Shown here piece by piece: positions 1-7,119 of a stretch of 7,353 bases of DNA. Position 1 is the stretch's first letter. Each line of letters opens with the position of its first letter. The stretch is from positions 1 to 7,353 of the forward strand of contig WREB01000050.1 in the NCBI GenBank assembly GCA_009779525.1, given 5' to 3'. This DNA is from Defluviitaleaceae bacterium. Its GTDB lineage: Bacteria > Bacillota_A > Clostridia > Lachnospirales > WQUN01. A program made the translations under genes and the position numbers. The notes below the pieces were generated by a model, which did not search any database, was not told the DNA's origin, and saw only the letters and a list, made by a program, of their open reading frames with translations.

Positions 1-2345
1 ATCATCCCGAGGTTTTGGAACTTCACGTCTTTCGAAAGGACGCGGTGAGTTCCGATGACGATGTCCGCGCCTCCGCTTGAAAGCTTCTGCACCGACAGCG
101 CCTGTTCCTTTTTGGTCTGGAATCGCGAGAGGCGCTCGATTTGGACGGGGTAGTCCTTCATGCGCTCCTTGAAAGTCAGGTAGTGCTGCTGCGCGAGTAT
201 CGTCGTGGGTACCAGGTACGCGACTTGCTTGTTGTCCTGCACCGCCTTGAATGCGGCGCGTATCGCGATCTCGGTCTTGCCGTAGCCGACGTCGCCGCAT
301 ATGAGCCTGTCCATGACGCGCGCCGATTCCATGTCGCGCTTTACGTCCTCTATGGCGGACAATTGGTCGTCGGTCTCATCAAACGGGAAAAGCGACTCGA
401 ACTCGCTTTGCCAGACGGTGTCCGGCCCGTAGACGAAACCCTCCGAATTTTGCCGCTTGGCGTAGAGCGCGATCAGGTCTTCAGCCAAAATTTTTACCGA
501 ACCCTTGGCCCGCGACTTCGCCCGCGCCCAGTCCGCGCCGCCGAGTTTGTTAAGCTTTATCTGCGCCTGCCCGCCGATGTATTTTTGCACGGCGTCCATC
601 TGCGCGGTGTGCACGTAGAGGCAGCCCCCGTCGGAGTATTCGAGCTTCATATAGTCGCGGAAGCAGCCTTCGGTGAAGACCTGCTCGATTCCCCTGAAAA
701 GCCCGACTCCGTGGTTGTCGTGCACCACGTAGTCGCCCGGCCGCAGGTCGTCCCAGCTTTGGATTTTGGCGGCGTTCTTGTCCCTTCGCGACTTGCGCTT
801 CCTGCGCCTCTTGTCGACGGCGAAAAGCTCCTTGTCGGTCACGACCGCAAGCGATTGCGACGGGTCCTCGAAGCCGGCGGTCAGCGTGCCGCGCGTTACC
901 GTTATATATCCCCCGGGCAGCGCTTCGCCCGGCGAAATTTTTTCGCTTTCAGTTCCTTCGTCGGCTTCCCCCCGGGCGCCGCTCAAGTCGTCCGCGTACC
1001 GGACGGGCAGCCCCTGCGAGGCGATTTCCTCGGAAAGCGCCTGGGCGTGGCGGCGCGGCCCCGCCAAAATGACGATTCGGTATTTTTTGTCCAGCCACTG
1101 CGCGAGATCTTCGCGCAAATCCTGCGGCCTCCTTCGAAGCGGCGCGCACGACTTGACGTTAAATTCGACGGCCGCCTTATGCTTGAAGTCGCGGAGGGTT
1201 TGCGGGATCGATGTATAAAGCACTTCGCCAAACGCCGCGGCGTTATGCAGCGCGTCCTGCCACGACATAACCATCCCGGCCTGCGACGGAAGCAGCCGCC
1301 CCGAGAGCAGCCTGTGGCTCACGCTGTCGGCGTATTCGGCTTGCACCGCTTCCATATGCGCGCTCACACGGTTGGGTTCGTCGAAAAATATTAGCGAGTT
1401 GACGGGCAAATAGTCGAGCAGGCTCGTCGCGCCTTCGTAGAAGAACGTGAAGAACGATTCGTTGACAAATCCGGGATGCCCGCCGCCTTCGCTATGTTCC
1501 TCGAGGGGCGCGCCTATCGTTTCGTAAAGCGCGCTTGCCTCGGCGCGTTTGTTTTCCCTCCGCAGCCCGGTCCGCGTTTCTTCGTATTCGCGCCTGATTT
1601 TTTCGATTGCGACAACCAAGCGTTCCGCGTCATAGACGAACTCGCGCGCCGGGCAAATCTGCGCCTTCGAGACTTTTTCGACGGACCGCTGCGAATAGGA
1701 ATCGATCACGCGTATCGAATCGATCTCGTCCCCGAAAAATTCCAGCCTAATCGCCTGCGCCTCGGCAAGCAGGGCGCCGTCGCAGCGGGCGACGGTCGGG
1801 CCTATGTCAAGTATCCCGCCCCTCAGCGCGAACTGGCCGGGCCCCTCGACTTGCGGCGCGCGTTCGTAGCCCATTTCGGAAAGCCTCGCAACCAAAGCCT
1901 CGGGCCGGAGTCCGTCCCCCGCCTCAAGGACAGCTATGTGCCGCTCAAATTCGCGAGCCGGGACCGCGCGGTCGAGCAGCGCCTCCGCCGAGACGATAAT
2001 CGCGCATGGCGCCCCACCCCGAAGCGCCTCCAGCGCCTTGAACCGCTGTCTCGTGATGTCCGCGCTTTTTACGTCCGCGGCGTAGAATATGACGTCGCGG
2101 CTCGGGTACAGGTAAACCTTGTCGCGGAGAAAATAGTACATGTCCTCGTAAATTTCCTTCGCCTTCAGTTCGGAAGGGGCGACGATGAGGGCGCCGCGGC
2201 CCAGTTCGCCGATCAGCCCCGCGGCGAGGCACCATTTCTGCGAATCCACGACGCCGGACAACAAAACCGGACCGCCCTGTTTAACGGCGGCCTTTGCCTG
2301 AATAAATTGGCGCGAATCGCAAAGCAGCCCGGCCAGCGCGTTCAT
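1..2345 (-). CDS. mfd: Transcription-repair coupling factor Mfd, 3' end cut off by window edge
   Basis: Mfd is a DNA translocase that removes RNA polymerase stalled at lesions and recruits UvrA for nucleotide excision repair. The frame is open from the ATG at 2345-2343 to the edge: 781 complete residues of an expected 1150-1200. Seen in order: a UvrB-like N-terminal region with LRGGILDIGP (about 174-183) and an EFFGDEIDSIR segment near 205-215; a basic RRKRKSRR linker near 512-520; the RNA-polymerase-interacting domain with HDNHGVG at 542-548; then the first RecA-like ATPase lobe with a DETDDQ Q-motif-like stretch (656-661), Walker A GDVGYGKT (684-691) and motif Ia PTTILAQQH from 713. The last residues, IGTHRVLSKDVKFQNLGM, lie just before the usual DEEHRFG box, so the Walker B box, second lobe, TRG motif and C-terminal UvrA-binding domain are outside. 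The start overlaps the pth stop, suggesting translational coupling. Identification is secure. Confidence 0.97.
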   Translation of the reverse strand, partial: MNALAGLLCDSRQFIQAKAAVKQGGPVLLSGVVDSQKWCLAAGLIGELGRGALIVAPSELKAKEIYEDMYYFLRDKVYLYPSRDVIFYAADVKSADITRQRFKALEALRGGAPCAIIVSAEALLDRAVPAREFERHIAVLEAGDGLRPEALVARLSEMGYERAPQVEGPGQFALRGGILDIGPTVARCDGALLAEAQAIRLEFFGDEIDSIRVIDSYSQRSVEKVSKAQICPAREFVYDAERLVVAIEKIRREYEETRTGLRRENKRAEASALYETIGAPLEEHSEGGGHPGFVNESFFTFFYEGATSLLDYLPVNSLIFFDEPNRVSAHMEAVQAEYADSVSHRLLSGRLLPSQAGMVMSWQDALHNAAAFGEVLYTSIPQTLRDFKHKAAVEFNVKSCAPLRRRPQDLREDLAQWLDKKYRIVILAGPRRHAQALSEEIASQGLPVRYADDLSGARGEADEGTESEKISPGEALPGGYITVTRGTLTAGFEDPSQSLAVVTDKELFAVDKRRRKRKSRRDKNAAKIQSWDDLRPGDYVVHDNHGVGLFRGIEQVFTEGCFRDYMKLEYSDGGCLYVHTAQMDAVQKYIGGQAQIKLNKLGGADWARAKSRAKGSVKILAEDLIALYAKRQNSEGFVYGPDTVWQSEFESLFPFDETDDQLSAIEDVKRDMESARVMDRLICGDVGYGKTEIAIRAAFKAVQDNKQVAYLVPTTILAQQHYLTFKERMKDYPVQIERLSRFQTKKEQALSVQKLSSGGADIVIGTHRVLSKDVKFQNLGM

Positions 2346-2953
2346 TTGTCCTCCGCGGCGGGTTGCGCGTCGCTTGGCGCCGCTGCTTTTTTATTGAACT
2401 TGCACATCGCGGCGCCAACCCCCTCGCGCATAATGGTTTCGACCGCCCGGCCCGCCCTGGTGATACCGTCGACGATCGTGTCGAATTCGCCCTTGCCGAC
2501 GCGGCCGAGCACGTAGCCCGCGAGGTCCGAACCCTCCGGCTTCGCGCCGATGCCGATCCTAACCCTAATGAACTCTTCGGTCGAAAGCCGCGATATTATG
2601 TTCTTAAGCCCGTTGTGGCCGCCCGCGCCGCCCTTTTCGCGCACGCGAACATCCCCCGCCGGAAGGTTAACGTCGTCGCAAACGACGATCAATCCGGACG
2701 GGGGTATCTTGTAAAAGTCTAATATCGCGCGCGCCGACTCGCCGCTTAGGTTCATGTAGGTCTGCGGCTTTGCGAAGACCGCGCCGATCCCGCCGATATT
2801 ACCTTCGCCGACGTAGGCCCTGCACTTGCGCTTGTATTTTCGTATCGAAATTTTATGGTCGAAGCAGAGTTTGTTCACCGTTTCGAAACCCACGTTGTGC
2901 CGGGTTCCCTTGTAGGAATCCTCCGGGTTTCCAAGCCCGACGACCGCGTACAC
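2342..2953 (-). CDS. pth: Peptidyl-tRNA hydrolase (Pth)
   Basis: Pth hydrolyses peptidyl-tRNAs that drop off the ribosome, recycling tRNA in the cytoplasm. The 203-residue product has the bacterial Pth signatures: GLGNP at 6-10, TRHNVG at 17-22 with catalytic His19, KPQTYMNLSG at 62-71 with the substrate-binding Asn68, CDDVNLPAG from 92 with Asp93, GGHNGLKNI at 111-119 with Asn114, and RIGIG at 132-136. The last 15 or so residues are Ala/Pro/Lys-rich and probably disordered. The start is GTG at 2953-2951, chosen because it gives the usual short lead (MYAVVGLGNP). No strong Shine-Dalgarno precedes it. The gene begins 5 nt after the prs stop, so translation probably relies on coupling. Two small departures from the common family pattern are Glu11 where Gly is usual after GLGNP and Cys92 where E. 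coli has His. The active site is otherwise complete. Confidence 0.97.
   Translation of the reverse strand: MYAVVGLGNPEDSYKGTRHNVGFETVNKLCFDHKISIRKYKRKCRAYVGEGNIGGIGAVFAKPQTYMNLSGESARAILDFYKIPPSGLIVVCDDVNLPAGDVRVREKGGAGGHNGLKNIISRLSTEEFIRVRIGIGAKPEGSDLAGYVLGRVGKGEFDTIVDGITRAGRAVETIMREGVGAAMCKFNKKAAAPSDAQPAAEDK
2350..2354 (-). promoter_or_regulatory. Ribosome binding site of mfd inside the pth 3' end
   Basis: GGAGG reads on the minus strand four bases (ACAA) before the mfd ATG. It lies within the last codons of pth. With the ATGA overlap of the two genes it fixes the mfd start and points to coupled translation. Confidence 0.75.
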
Positions 2954-2958
2954 GCCCG

Positions 2959-3918
2959 TCAGTCCAGCTCGAACAGCCTCGAGATGGATTTTCCGCTGTG
3001 TATGCAGTCGATCGCGTTCCCGAAATACTTGGCGACGTTAAGCACCTTAAGCTTGCCGATCTTTTTTTCCTCGGGCACCGCGATCGTGTTGAGTACGACA
3101 AGCTCCTCGAGCGGCGAGTCGCCGATCAGGCGCGCCGAGCCTTCGCAGAGCACCGGGTGCGTCACGCAGGCGTAGACGGATTTAGCGCCCCTCTCCATGA
3201 CGGACGCCGCGGCGTTAGTAAGCGTGCCCGCCGTCGTCACCACCTCGTCAAGCAAGATAGCGTCCCTGCCTTCAACCTCCCCGATGAAATTCATGACTTC
3301 GGAGACGTTTTCCTTTGGCCTCCGCTTGTCGACGATCGCAAGCGGCACGTCCAGCATCTCCGCGAATATGCGGCAGTCGTTGACCCCTCCCAAATCCGGC
3401 GAGACAATTACGACGTTGGAAAGGTCCTTGAACTTATCCCTGTAGTATTTCGCGAAAAGATACACGCCGCGCAAATGGTCGAGGGGCAGGTTGAAGAAGC
3501 CCTGAAGCTGAGGGCAGTGCAGGTCCATCGAAAGCACCCTGTCGGCGCCCGCGGCGGTTATCATGTCCGCGACGAGCTTCGCCGTTATCGGCGCGTGCGA
3601 GCGGTCCTTCCTGTCCTGCCTCGCGTAGCCGAAATAAGGGATCACCGCCGTAATGCGGCCCGCCGACGAACGCCTCAGCGCGTCGGTCATGATCAAAAGC
3701 TCCATCAGGTTTTCGTTTACCGGCGGGGAAGTCGGCTGGATGATGAACACGTCGTAGCCCCGCACCGTTTCGTTTATTCGCGTGCATATCTCGCCGTCCG
3801 AGAAGCGGATTACCTCGGAATCGCCGATCTTTTGCCCCAGATGCTTCGCGATGCCTTTCGCGAGCTCCGGGTTCGCGCTTAGCGTGAATAGTTTTATCTG
3901 GCCAAAACCCTGTATCAT
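2959..3918 (-). CDS. prs: Ribose-phosphate pyrophosphokinase (PRPP synthetase)
   Basis: Prs transfers pyrophosphate from ATP to ribose 5-phosphate to make PRPP for purine, pyrimidine, NAD, histidine and tryptophan synthesis. At 319 residues it has the length of the bacterial phosphate-activated class. Visible motifs are FSDGE (39-43), the ATP-binding RQDRK (100-104), the metal-binding DLH (132-134) followed by PQLQGFF, SPDLGGV (173-179), the catalytic flexible-loop KRRP (198-201), and the PRPP-signature loop DEVVTTAGT (224-232). That loop is unusual: the E. coli enzyme reads DDMIDTGGT, so the second Asp is Glu225 and the third Asp is Thr228 here. The rest of the family pattern is intact, so the enzyme is probably active. 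The ATG at 3918 is supported by a good ribosome binding site and by homologous N-termini. The gene lies between recA (18 nt upstream) and pth (5 nt downstream); prs next to pth is a common pairing. Confidence 0.96.
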   Translation of the reverse strand: MIQGFGQIKLFTLSANPELAKGIAKHLGQKIGDSEVIRFSDGEICTRINETVRGYDVFIIQPTSPPVNENLMELLIMTDALRRSSAGRITAVIPYFGYARQDRKDRSHAPITAKLVADMITAAGADRVLSMDLHCPQLQGFFNLPLDHLRGVYLFAKYYRDKFKDLSNVVIVSPDLGGVNDCRIFAEMLDVPLAIVDKRRPKENVSEVMNFIGEVEGRDAILLDEVVTTAGTLTNAAASVMERGAKSVYACVTHPVLCEGSARLIGDSPLEELVVLNTIAVPEEKKIGKLKVLNVAKYFGNAIDCIHSGKSISRLFELD

Positions 3919-3923
3919 GGGCG

Positions 3924-3931
3924 CCCCTTCC
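3924..3931 (-). promoter_or_regulatory. Ribosome binding site of prs
   Basis: GGAAGGGG on the minus strand lies 5 nt before the prs ATG, inside the 18-nt recA-prs gap. It partly overlaps the palindrome GGGCGCCC at 3919-3926. The gap is too short for a separate promoter or terminator. Confidence 0.7.
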
Positions 3932-3936
3932 GTACG

Positions 3937-5127
3937 CTACTCGGTTTCGTAGTCCAGGCCGAACGAATCCGGATCGTCAAGCAATTCGATGTCAAGCTCG
4001 ATGTCGTCCGCGGGGTCGGAAAGCGCCGAAGGGTCGACGGCTATGAAGTTTTCTGGGCCGGCAAGGTCCTCGAGTTCCTTCAGTCCGTAGTTTCGCCTCG
4101 CGGCGTTCTCGATCTCGTGGCAGATTTCGGGATGATCCTTCAGGTAGGCCTTGGCGTTTTCGCGGCCCTGCCCGAGGCGCATTTCACCGTACGCGAACCA
4201 CGAACCGCTTTTGTTTATAAGCCCGAGCGCGACGCCTAAGTCCATTATGTCGGCGTCCTTCGAGATGCCCTCCCCGAACATTATGTCGACTTCGCAGGTC
4301 TTGAACGGGGGCGCGACTTTGTTTTTAGTTATTTTGATCTTGGTCCGGTTGCCGATGATGTCGTTGCCGACTTTTATCGCCTCGCCCTTCCTGATGTCGA
4401 TGCGGACGGACGAATAGAACTTGAGCGCGCGCCCTCCCGTAGTCGTTTCCGGGTTGCCGTAGGTCACGCCGATTTTATCGCGGAGCTGGTTTATGAATAT
4501 CACGATGCAATTGGTCTTGCTCGTTATCCCGGTTAGCTTGCGGAGCGCCTGCGACATGAGCCGCGCCTGAACGCCCATGTGGCTCGCGCCCATGTCGCCC
4601 TCGATCTCGGCTCTTGGGACGAGCGCCGCCACCGAGTCGATGACGACGACGTCGATCGCGCCGGAGCGCACCATCGCCTCGGCGATCTCGAGCGCCTGCT
4701 CGCCGTCGTCGGGCTGCGCTATGTACAGCTCGTCTATGTTGACGCCGAGCTTTTTCGCGTATATCGGGTCGAGCGCGTGCTCCGCGTCGACATAGCCCGC
4801 GATGCCGCCGAGTTTTTGCGATTCGGCCGCTATGTGCAGCGCCAGGGTCGTCTTGCCTGAGGATTCAGGCCCGTAGATCTCGACGATGCGCCCCTTAGGG
4901 ACGCCGCCGACCCCAAGCGCCAGGTCGATCGAAATCACGCCCGTCGTGACGACGGGCACCTGCAGCACGTCGGCCCCCCTGTCGCCCATGCGGATGACGG
5001 CGCCCTTGCCGAACTGCTTCTCGATGTTGGCGAGCGCGTTTGACAGCGCTTCTTCCTTGGCCGCCCTGGTTTCGTCGACTAACGGCGCCGCCTTTTTTTT
5101 CAAATTCTTTTCTTCCTTCTTCGCCAT
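3937..5127 (-). CDS. recA: Recombinase RecA
   Basis: RecA forms ATP-dependent filaments on single-stranded DNA, drives homologous strand exchange and, where LexA exists, stimulates its self-cleavage. The 396-residue protein has the complete core: Walker A GPESSGKT (86-93), the catalytic glutamate in YVDAEH (Glu116), Walker B ending VVVID (Asp164), loop L1 in [15 protein letters not shown] (176-190), and FINQ (211-214) leading into loop L2 with GNPETTTGG (224-232). [11 protein letters not shown] is at 319-329. It is about 40 residues longer than E. coli RecA. Roughly 15 of these are in a Lys-rich N-terminal lead and the rest mainly in the C-terminal tail, where 12 of the last 26 residues are Asp or Glu. 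No intein is present. The ATG at 5127 has a strong ribosome binding site. It starts 10 nt after the cinA stop, the classic cinA-recA arrangement. No recognisable LexA box was found directly upstream, so any SOS control would have to act elsewhere. Confidence 0.99.
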   Translation of the reverse strand: MAKKEEKNLKKKAAPLVDETRAAKEEALSNALANIEKQFGKGAVIRMGDRGADVLQVPVVTTGVISIDLALGVGGVPKGRIVEIYGPESSGKTTLALHIAAESQKLGGIAGYVDAEHALDPIYAKKLGVNIDELYIAQPDDGEQALEIAEAMVRSGAIDVVVIDSVAALVPRAEIEGDMGASHMGVQARLMSQALRKLTGITSKTNCIVIFINQLRDKIGVTYGNPETTTGGRALKFYSSVRIDIRKGEAIKVGNDIIGNRTKIKITKNKVAPPFKTCEVDIMFGEGISKDADIMDLGVALGLINKSGSWFAYGEMRLGQGRENAKAYLKDHPEICHEIENAARRNYGLKELEDLAGPENFIAVDPSALSDPADDIELDIELLDDPDSFGLDYETE

Positions 5128-5132
5128 CTCTT

Positions 5133-5139
5133 CCCCCTT
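5133..5139 (-). promoter_or_regulatory. Ribosome binding site of recA overlapping the cinA stop
   Basis: AAGGGGG on the minus strand lies 5 nt (AAGAG) before the recA ATG. Its two A residues are the last bases of the cinA TAA stop codon. Ribosomes ending cinA therefore arrive on the recA initiation site, consistent with coupled expression. Confidence 0.75.
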
Positions 5140-6382
5140 ATCCCCTTAGAAGCTCCCTGCGCAGCAAATCGAGCGCGCTAACTACCGCGCGCCTCCTTAT
5201 TTTCATCCGGTCGCCCGAAAACTTATACTCGCGGGTAATCGCGCCCCGCCCCTCGACATAGAGGCCTATGTAAACCAATCCTACCGGCTTTTCGTCGGAT
5301 CCCCCGCTTGGGCCGGCGACGCCGGTCGTCGAAATCCCCACCGACGCCCCGGACGCTTTGGCCGCGCCCTCCGCCATTTCGGAAGCCGTTTGCGCGCTCA
5401 CCGCCCCGAATTCGCTAAGCGTTTCCATTTTGACGCCGAGCCTGTTTTTCTTCGATTCGTTGGAATAGGCGACGATTCCCTCGATAAAGATTTCCGAGGC
5501 GCCGGGCACGTTTACGATCGCCGAGGCAAGCATCCCGCCCGTGCAGGATTCCGCGCAAGAAAGCGTAAGTCCGCGTTTCTTTAAAATTTCTACGCCCACG
5601 CCCTCCAGCGTGTCCGCGTCCTCGCCGTAGACATTTTCGCCGAGGCGTTCGTAAACAGATTCCGCGACCGGACCGATTAAGCCGCACGCTTTCGCTTCGT
5701 CTTTCGCCGAGGCTGTGATCCTTAGCCAAACCTCCGAAACCTTCGCGTAAAGCGCGAGCGTCGGGTTGGTCTGCGCGTCGAACATGTCGCGAAGCAACTC
5801 CTCGGCGCGGCTCTCGCCCACCCCGACGATTTTGAGGTTGCGCGACACGAAGACGGTATTCGTCTTCGCGCGTAAAATCGGGACCGCGCGCCCGGTGAAC
5901 ATCGGCTCCATCTCGTTTGGCGGGCCGGGAAGCAAAATCAGGATTTTACCGTTTTGTTCGATGCAGACGCCCGGCGCCGTGCCGTTCGCGTTCGGAAGCA
6001 CGACGCAGCCCTCCGGCAGCATCGACTGTTTTTTATTGTTTGCGGGAAGCCATGCCGAATTACCCGTCGCGCCGAAGATTCGTTTGATTGCTTCCCAGGA
6101 TTCGTCGTGAAGGACAAGCGGAAGCCCGAAGTATTCGGCCGCGACCTCCTTGGTGATATCGTCGTCGGTGGGGCCCAACCCGCCCGTCGCGACCACCAGG
6201 TCCGCGCCGCCGAACGCGCTGCCAAACGCCGAAAGCAGCCTCGCGCGGTTGTCGCCGACGACGGTTTTCCTGTAGACGTTTATCCCAAGCTTCGCGAGCT
6301 CGCGCGAGATGAATGAAGCGTTGGTGTCGACTATGTCGCCGAGCAGAAGCTCCGTTCCGACCGAAAGTATTTCAGCGACCAT
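5138..6382 (-). CDS. cinA: CinA: N-terminal COG1058/MoCF-like domain plus C-terminal NMN deamidase (PncC-type) domain
   Basis: CinA proteins couple an N-terminal molybdopterin-binding-fold domain, with ADP-ribose/CoA pyrophosphatase activity in studied members, to a C-terminal nicotinamide mononucleotide deamidase that recycles pyridine nucleotides. In naturally transformable species CinA is also linked to competence and RecA. The 414-residue product is full length. N-terminal motifs are VGTELLLGD (8-16), [10 protein letters not shown] (66-75), GTAPG (134-138) and LPGPPNEM (151-158). The C-terminal domain has CAESCTGG (276-283), with Ser279 the expected nucleophile, YSNESK (307-312) with the conserved Lys312, [10 protein letters not shown] (352-361) and KPVGLVYIG (365-373). 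Both halves keep their key motifs. The ATG at 6382 has a ribosome binding site and begins with the standard AEILSVGTE lead. The spacing to pgsA (19 nt) and recA (10 nt) matches the common pgsA-cinA-recA cluster. Activity of either domain is inferred from family membership. Confidence 0.96.
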   Translation of the reverse strand: MVAEILSVGTELLLGDIVDTNASFISRELAKLGINVYRKTVVGDNRARLLSAFGSAFGGADLVVATGGLGPTDDDITKEVAAEYFGLPLVLHDESWEAIKRIFGATGNSAWLPANNKKQSMLPEGCVVLPNANGTAPGVCIEQNGKILILLPGPPNEMEPMFTGRAVPILRAKTNTVFVSRNLKIVGVGESRAEELLRDMFDAQTNPTLALYAKVSEVWLRITASAKDEAKACGLIGPVAESVYERLGENVYGEDADTLEGVGVEILKKRGLTLSCAESCTGGMLASAIVNVPGASEIFIEGIVAYSNESKKNRLGVKMETLSEFGAVSAQTASEMAEGAAKASGASVGISTTGVAGPSGGSDEKPVGLVYIGLYVEGRGAITREYKFSGDRMKIRRRAVVSALDLLRRELLRG

Positions 6383-6387
6383 CAGCG

Positions 6388-6393
6388 CCTCCC
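6388..6393 (-). promoter_or_regulatory. Ribosome binding site of cinA
   Basis: GGGAGG on the minus strand stands 5 nt (CGCTG) before the cinA ATG, within the 19-nt pgsA-cinA gap. It is a near-ideal Shine-Dalgarno site and supports the start at 6382. Confidence 0.8.
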
Positions 6394-6401
6394 GGGCGTT
6401 A

Positions 6402-7028
6402 TCATATGTTTTTGAACAAACGCTTGTTTTTTTGCGCGTATTCGGCGGCTGAAACGACCGAAAGCGCCGCCGCCAAAATAATGAGGACCCATTTAATTAT
6501 TACCGAGGCCCCTTCGGGGCGCGCCGCGAAATTATTTAAAACGCGCGAAAAAAACGACTGCGCCGCGCCGGAAGTATGCAGGATAACGTAAAACACCATG
6601 ACCATCTGCGCGGCCGTCTTTAACTTCGCAAGCCTTGACGCCGCGATAACTTCACGCCGCTCGAGCGCCAGCATCTTAAGCCCCGTTACGAAAAATTCGC
6701 GGCTGATGAAAAGCACCGCGACCCACGCTGGCATTTCGGCTTGCGAAACGAACGCGACGATCGCCGCGCAAACCAGGAGCTTATCGGCGAGCGGGTCCAT
6801 AAGCTTTCCGAAATTGGTCACCTGGCCGCGTTTTCTGGCTATTCGGCCGTCCGCGGCGTCGGTCGCCGAGGCCGCCGCGAATATAAGCAGCGCCGCGAAG
6901 CCGCCGTACCAAAACTGGCTTCCGCCGACGAGGTAAGCCAACAAAAAAAACGGGATCAACGCGACGCGAAAAAGCGTCAGCCAATTCGGCAAATTCAAAA
7001 CCGGGCACCGCCTTTTAATCGCAGTCAT
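6402..7028 (-). CDS. pgsA: CDP-diacylglycerol-glycerol-3-phosphate 3-phosphatidyltransferase
   Basis: PgsA is an integral membrane enzyme that makes phosphatidylglycerol phosphate from CDP-diacylglycerol and glycerol 3-phosphate, the committed step to phosphatidylglycerol and cardiolipin. The CDP-alcohol phosphotransferase signature D-x2-DG-x2-AR-x8-G-x3-D-x3-D is exact: Asp57, Asp60-Gly61, Ala64-Arg65, Gly74, Asp78 and Asp82. Hydrophobic segments suitable for membrane helices lie near 18-36, 40-55, 84-95, 101-116, 139-152 and 176-196. NLPNWLTLFR at 12-21 is the typical PgsA N-terminal motif. The ATG at 7028 gives 208 residues but has no clear ribosome binding site; a TTG at 6998-6996 would start the protein right at that motif. 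PgsA rather than phosphatidylserine synthase or cardiolipin synthase is favoured by the N-terminal motif, the length and the rimO/cinA neighbours. Confidence 0.93.
   Translation of the reverse strand: MTAIKRRCPVLNLPNWLTLFRVALIPFFLLAYLVGGSQFWYGGFAALLIFAAASATDAADGRIARKRGQVTNFGKLMDPLADKLLVCAAIVAFVSQAEMPAWVAVLFISREFFVTGLKMLALERREVIAASRLAKLKTAAQMVMVFYVILHTSGAAQSFFSRVLNNFAARPEGASVIIKWVLIILAAALSVVSAAEYAQKNKRLFKNI
6996..7016 (-). promoter_or_regulatory. Alternative TTG start and ribosome binding site of pgsA
   Basis: AAAAGGCGG (7008-7016, minus strand) lies 9 nt before TTG at 6998-6996. Starting there removes ten residues (MTAIKRRCPV) and gives an N-terminus of Met-Asn-Leu-Pro-Asn, which is how many PgsA proteins begin. 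The ATG at 7028 lacks a purine-rich site. Either start is possible; the sequence slightly favours TTG on ribosome binding and family length. Confidence 0.45.
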
Positions 7029-7043
7029 TCGGCAGCTTTGCTA

Positions 7044-7084
7044 CGGCGAAACGGGAAACCGTCCATTTCAAGAGTTTTCCGCCG
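7044..7084 (-). other. Possible folded 5' leader of the pgsA-mfd operon
   Basis: If transcription starts near 7084, the leader could fold. CGGCG and AAAC at 7074-7084, with two unpaired bases between them, can pair with GUUUCGCCG at 7044-7052. A competing small hairpin is formed by ACGG/CCGU at 7051-7062. The two share bases and cannot both form completely. No known riboswitch or protein-binding leader was recognised, so this is only a structural possibility. Confidence 0.25.
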
Positions 7085-7090
7085 CCGCCC

Positions 7091-7119
7091 ATTGTACCAC
7101 AACGCGAAATCATTAATCG
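7091..7119 (-). promoter_or_regulatory. Probable operon promoter with extended -10
   Basis: The minus strand reads TGGTACAAT at 7099-7091: a TACAAT -10 hexamer (7096-7091) preceded by TG one base upstream, the extended -10 pattern of the vegetative sigma factor. With a 17-nt spacer the -35 position reads CGATTA (7119-7114), a poor match to TTGACA, as is common for extended -10 promoters. Transcription would start near 7084, about 56 nt before the pgsA ATG. This is the only convincing promoter seen and would serve all six downstream genes. Confidence 0.6.

Noticed and set aside
141..1394. Long open frame on the plus strand (417 codons) opposite mfd
   Set aside because: It is codon-aligned and antisense to mfd. 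It stays open because mfd here rarely uses TTA, CTA or TCA codons. Its product has no recognisable motif and is rich in Arg, Val and Leu, as expected of a GC-rich shadow.
1..2345. Frameshift or pseudogene status for mfd
   Set aside because: Codon-by-codon reading from 2345 to the edge shows no stop, and all expected motifs appear in order. It is simply cut by the window border.
1476..2516. Second long plus-strand open frame (346 codons) opposite the mfd N-terminus and the pth end
   Set aside because: It has the same codon-aligned antisense phase as the previous one and crosses two clear genes. No family motif was seen.
2770..3882. Plus-strand open frame (370 codons) opposite prs and part of pth
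   Set aside because: It is an antisense shadow of prs, which is unmistakable on the minus strand. The frame runs through the prs-pth boundary with no motif of its own.
3919..3926. GGGCGCCC palindrome between recA and prs as a terminator or operator
   Set aside because: It has no loop, so it cannot fold as a hairpin, and there is no T run. It overlaps the prs ribosome binding spacer and is short enough to arise by chance in GC-rich DNA.
5222..5227. TATAAG inside cinA as a separate recA promoter
   Set aside because: No -35-like sequence lies at 16-18 nt, there is no TG extension, and the site falls on normal cinA codons. recA already fits the upstream operon.
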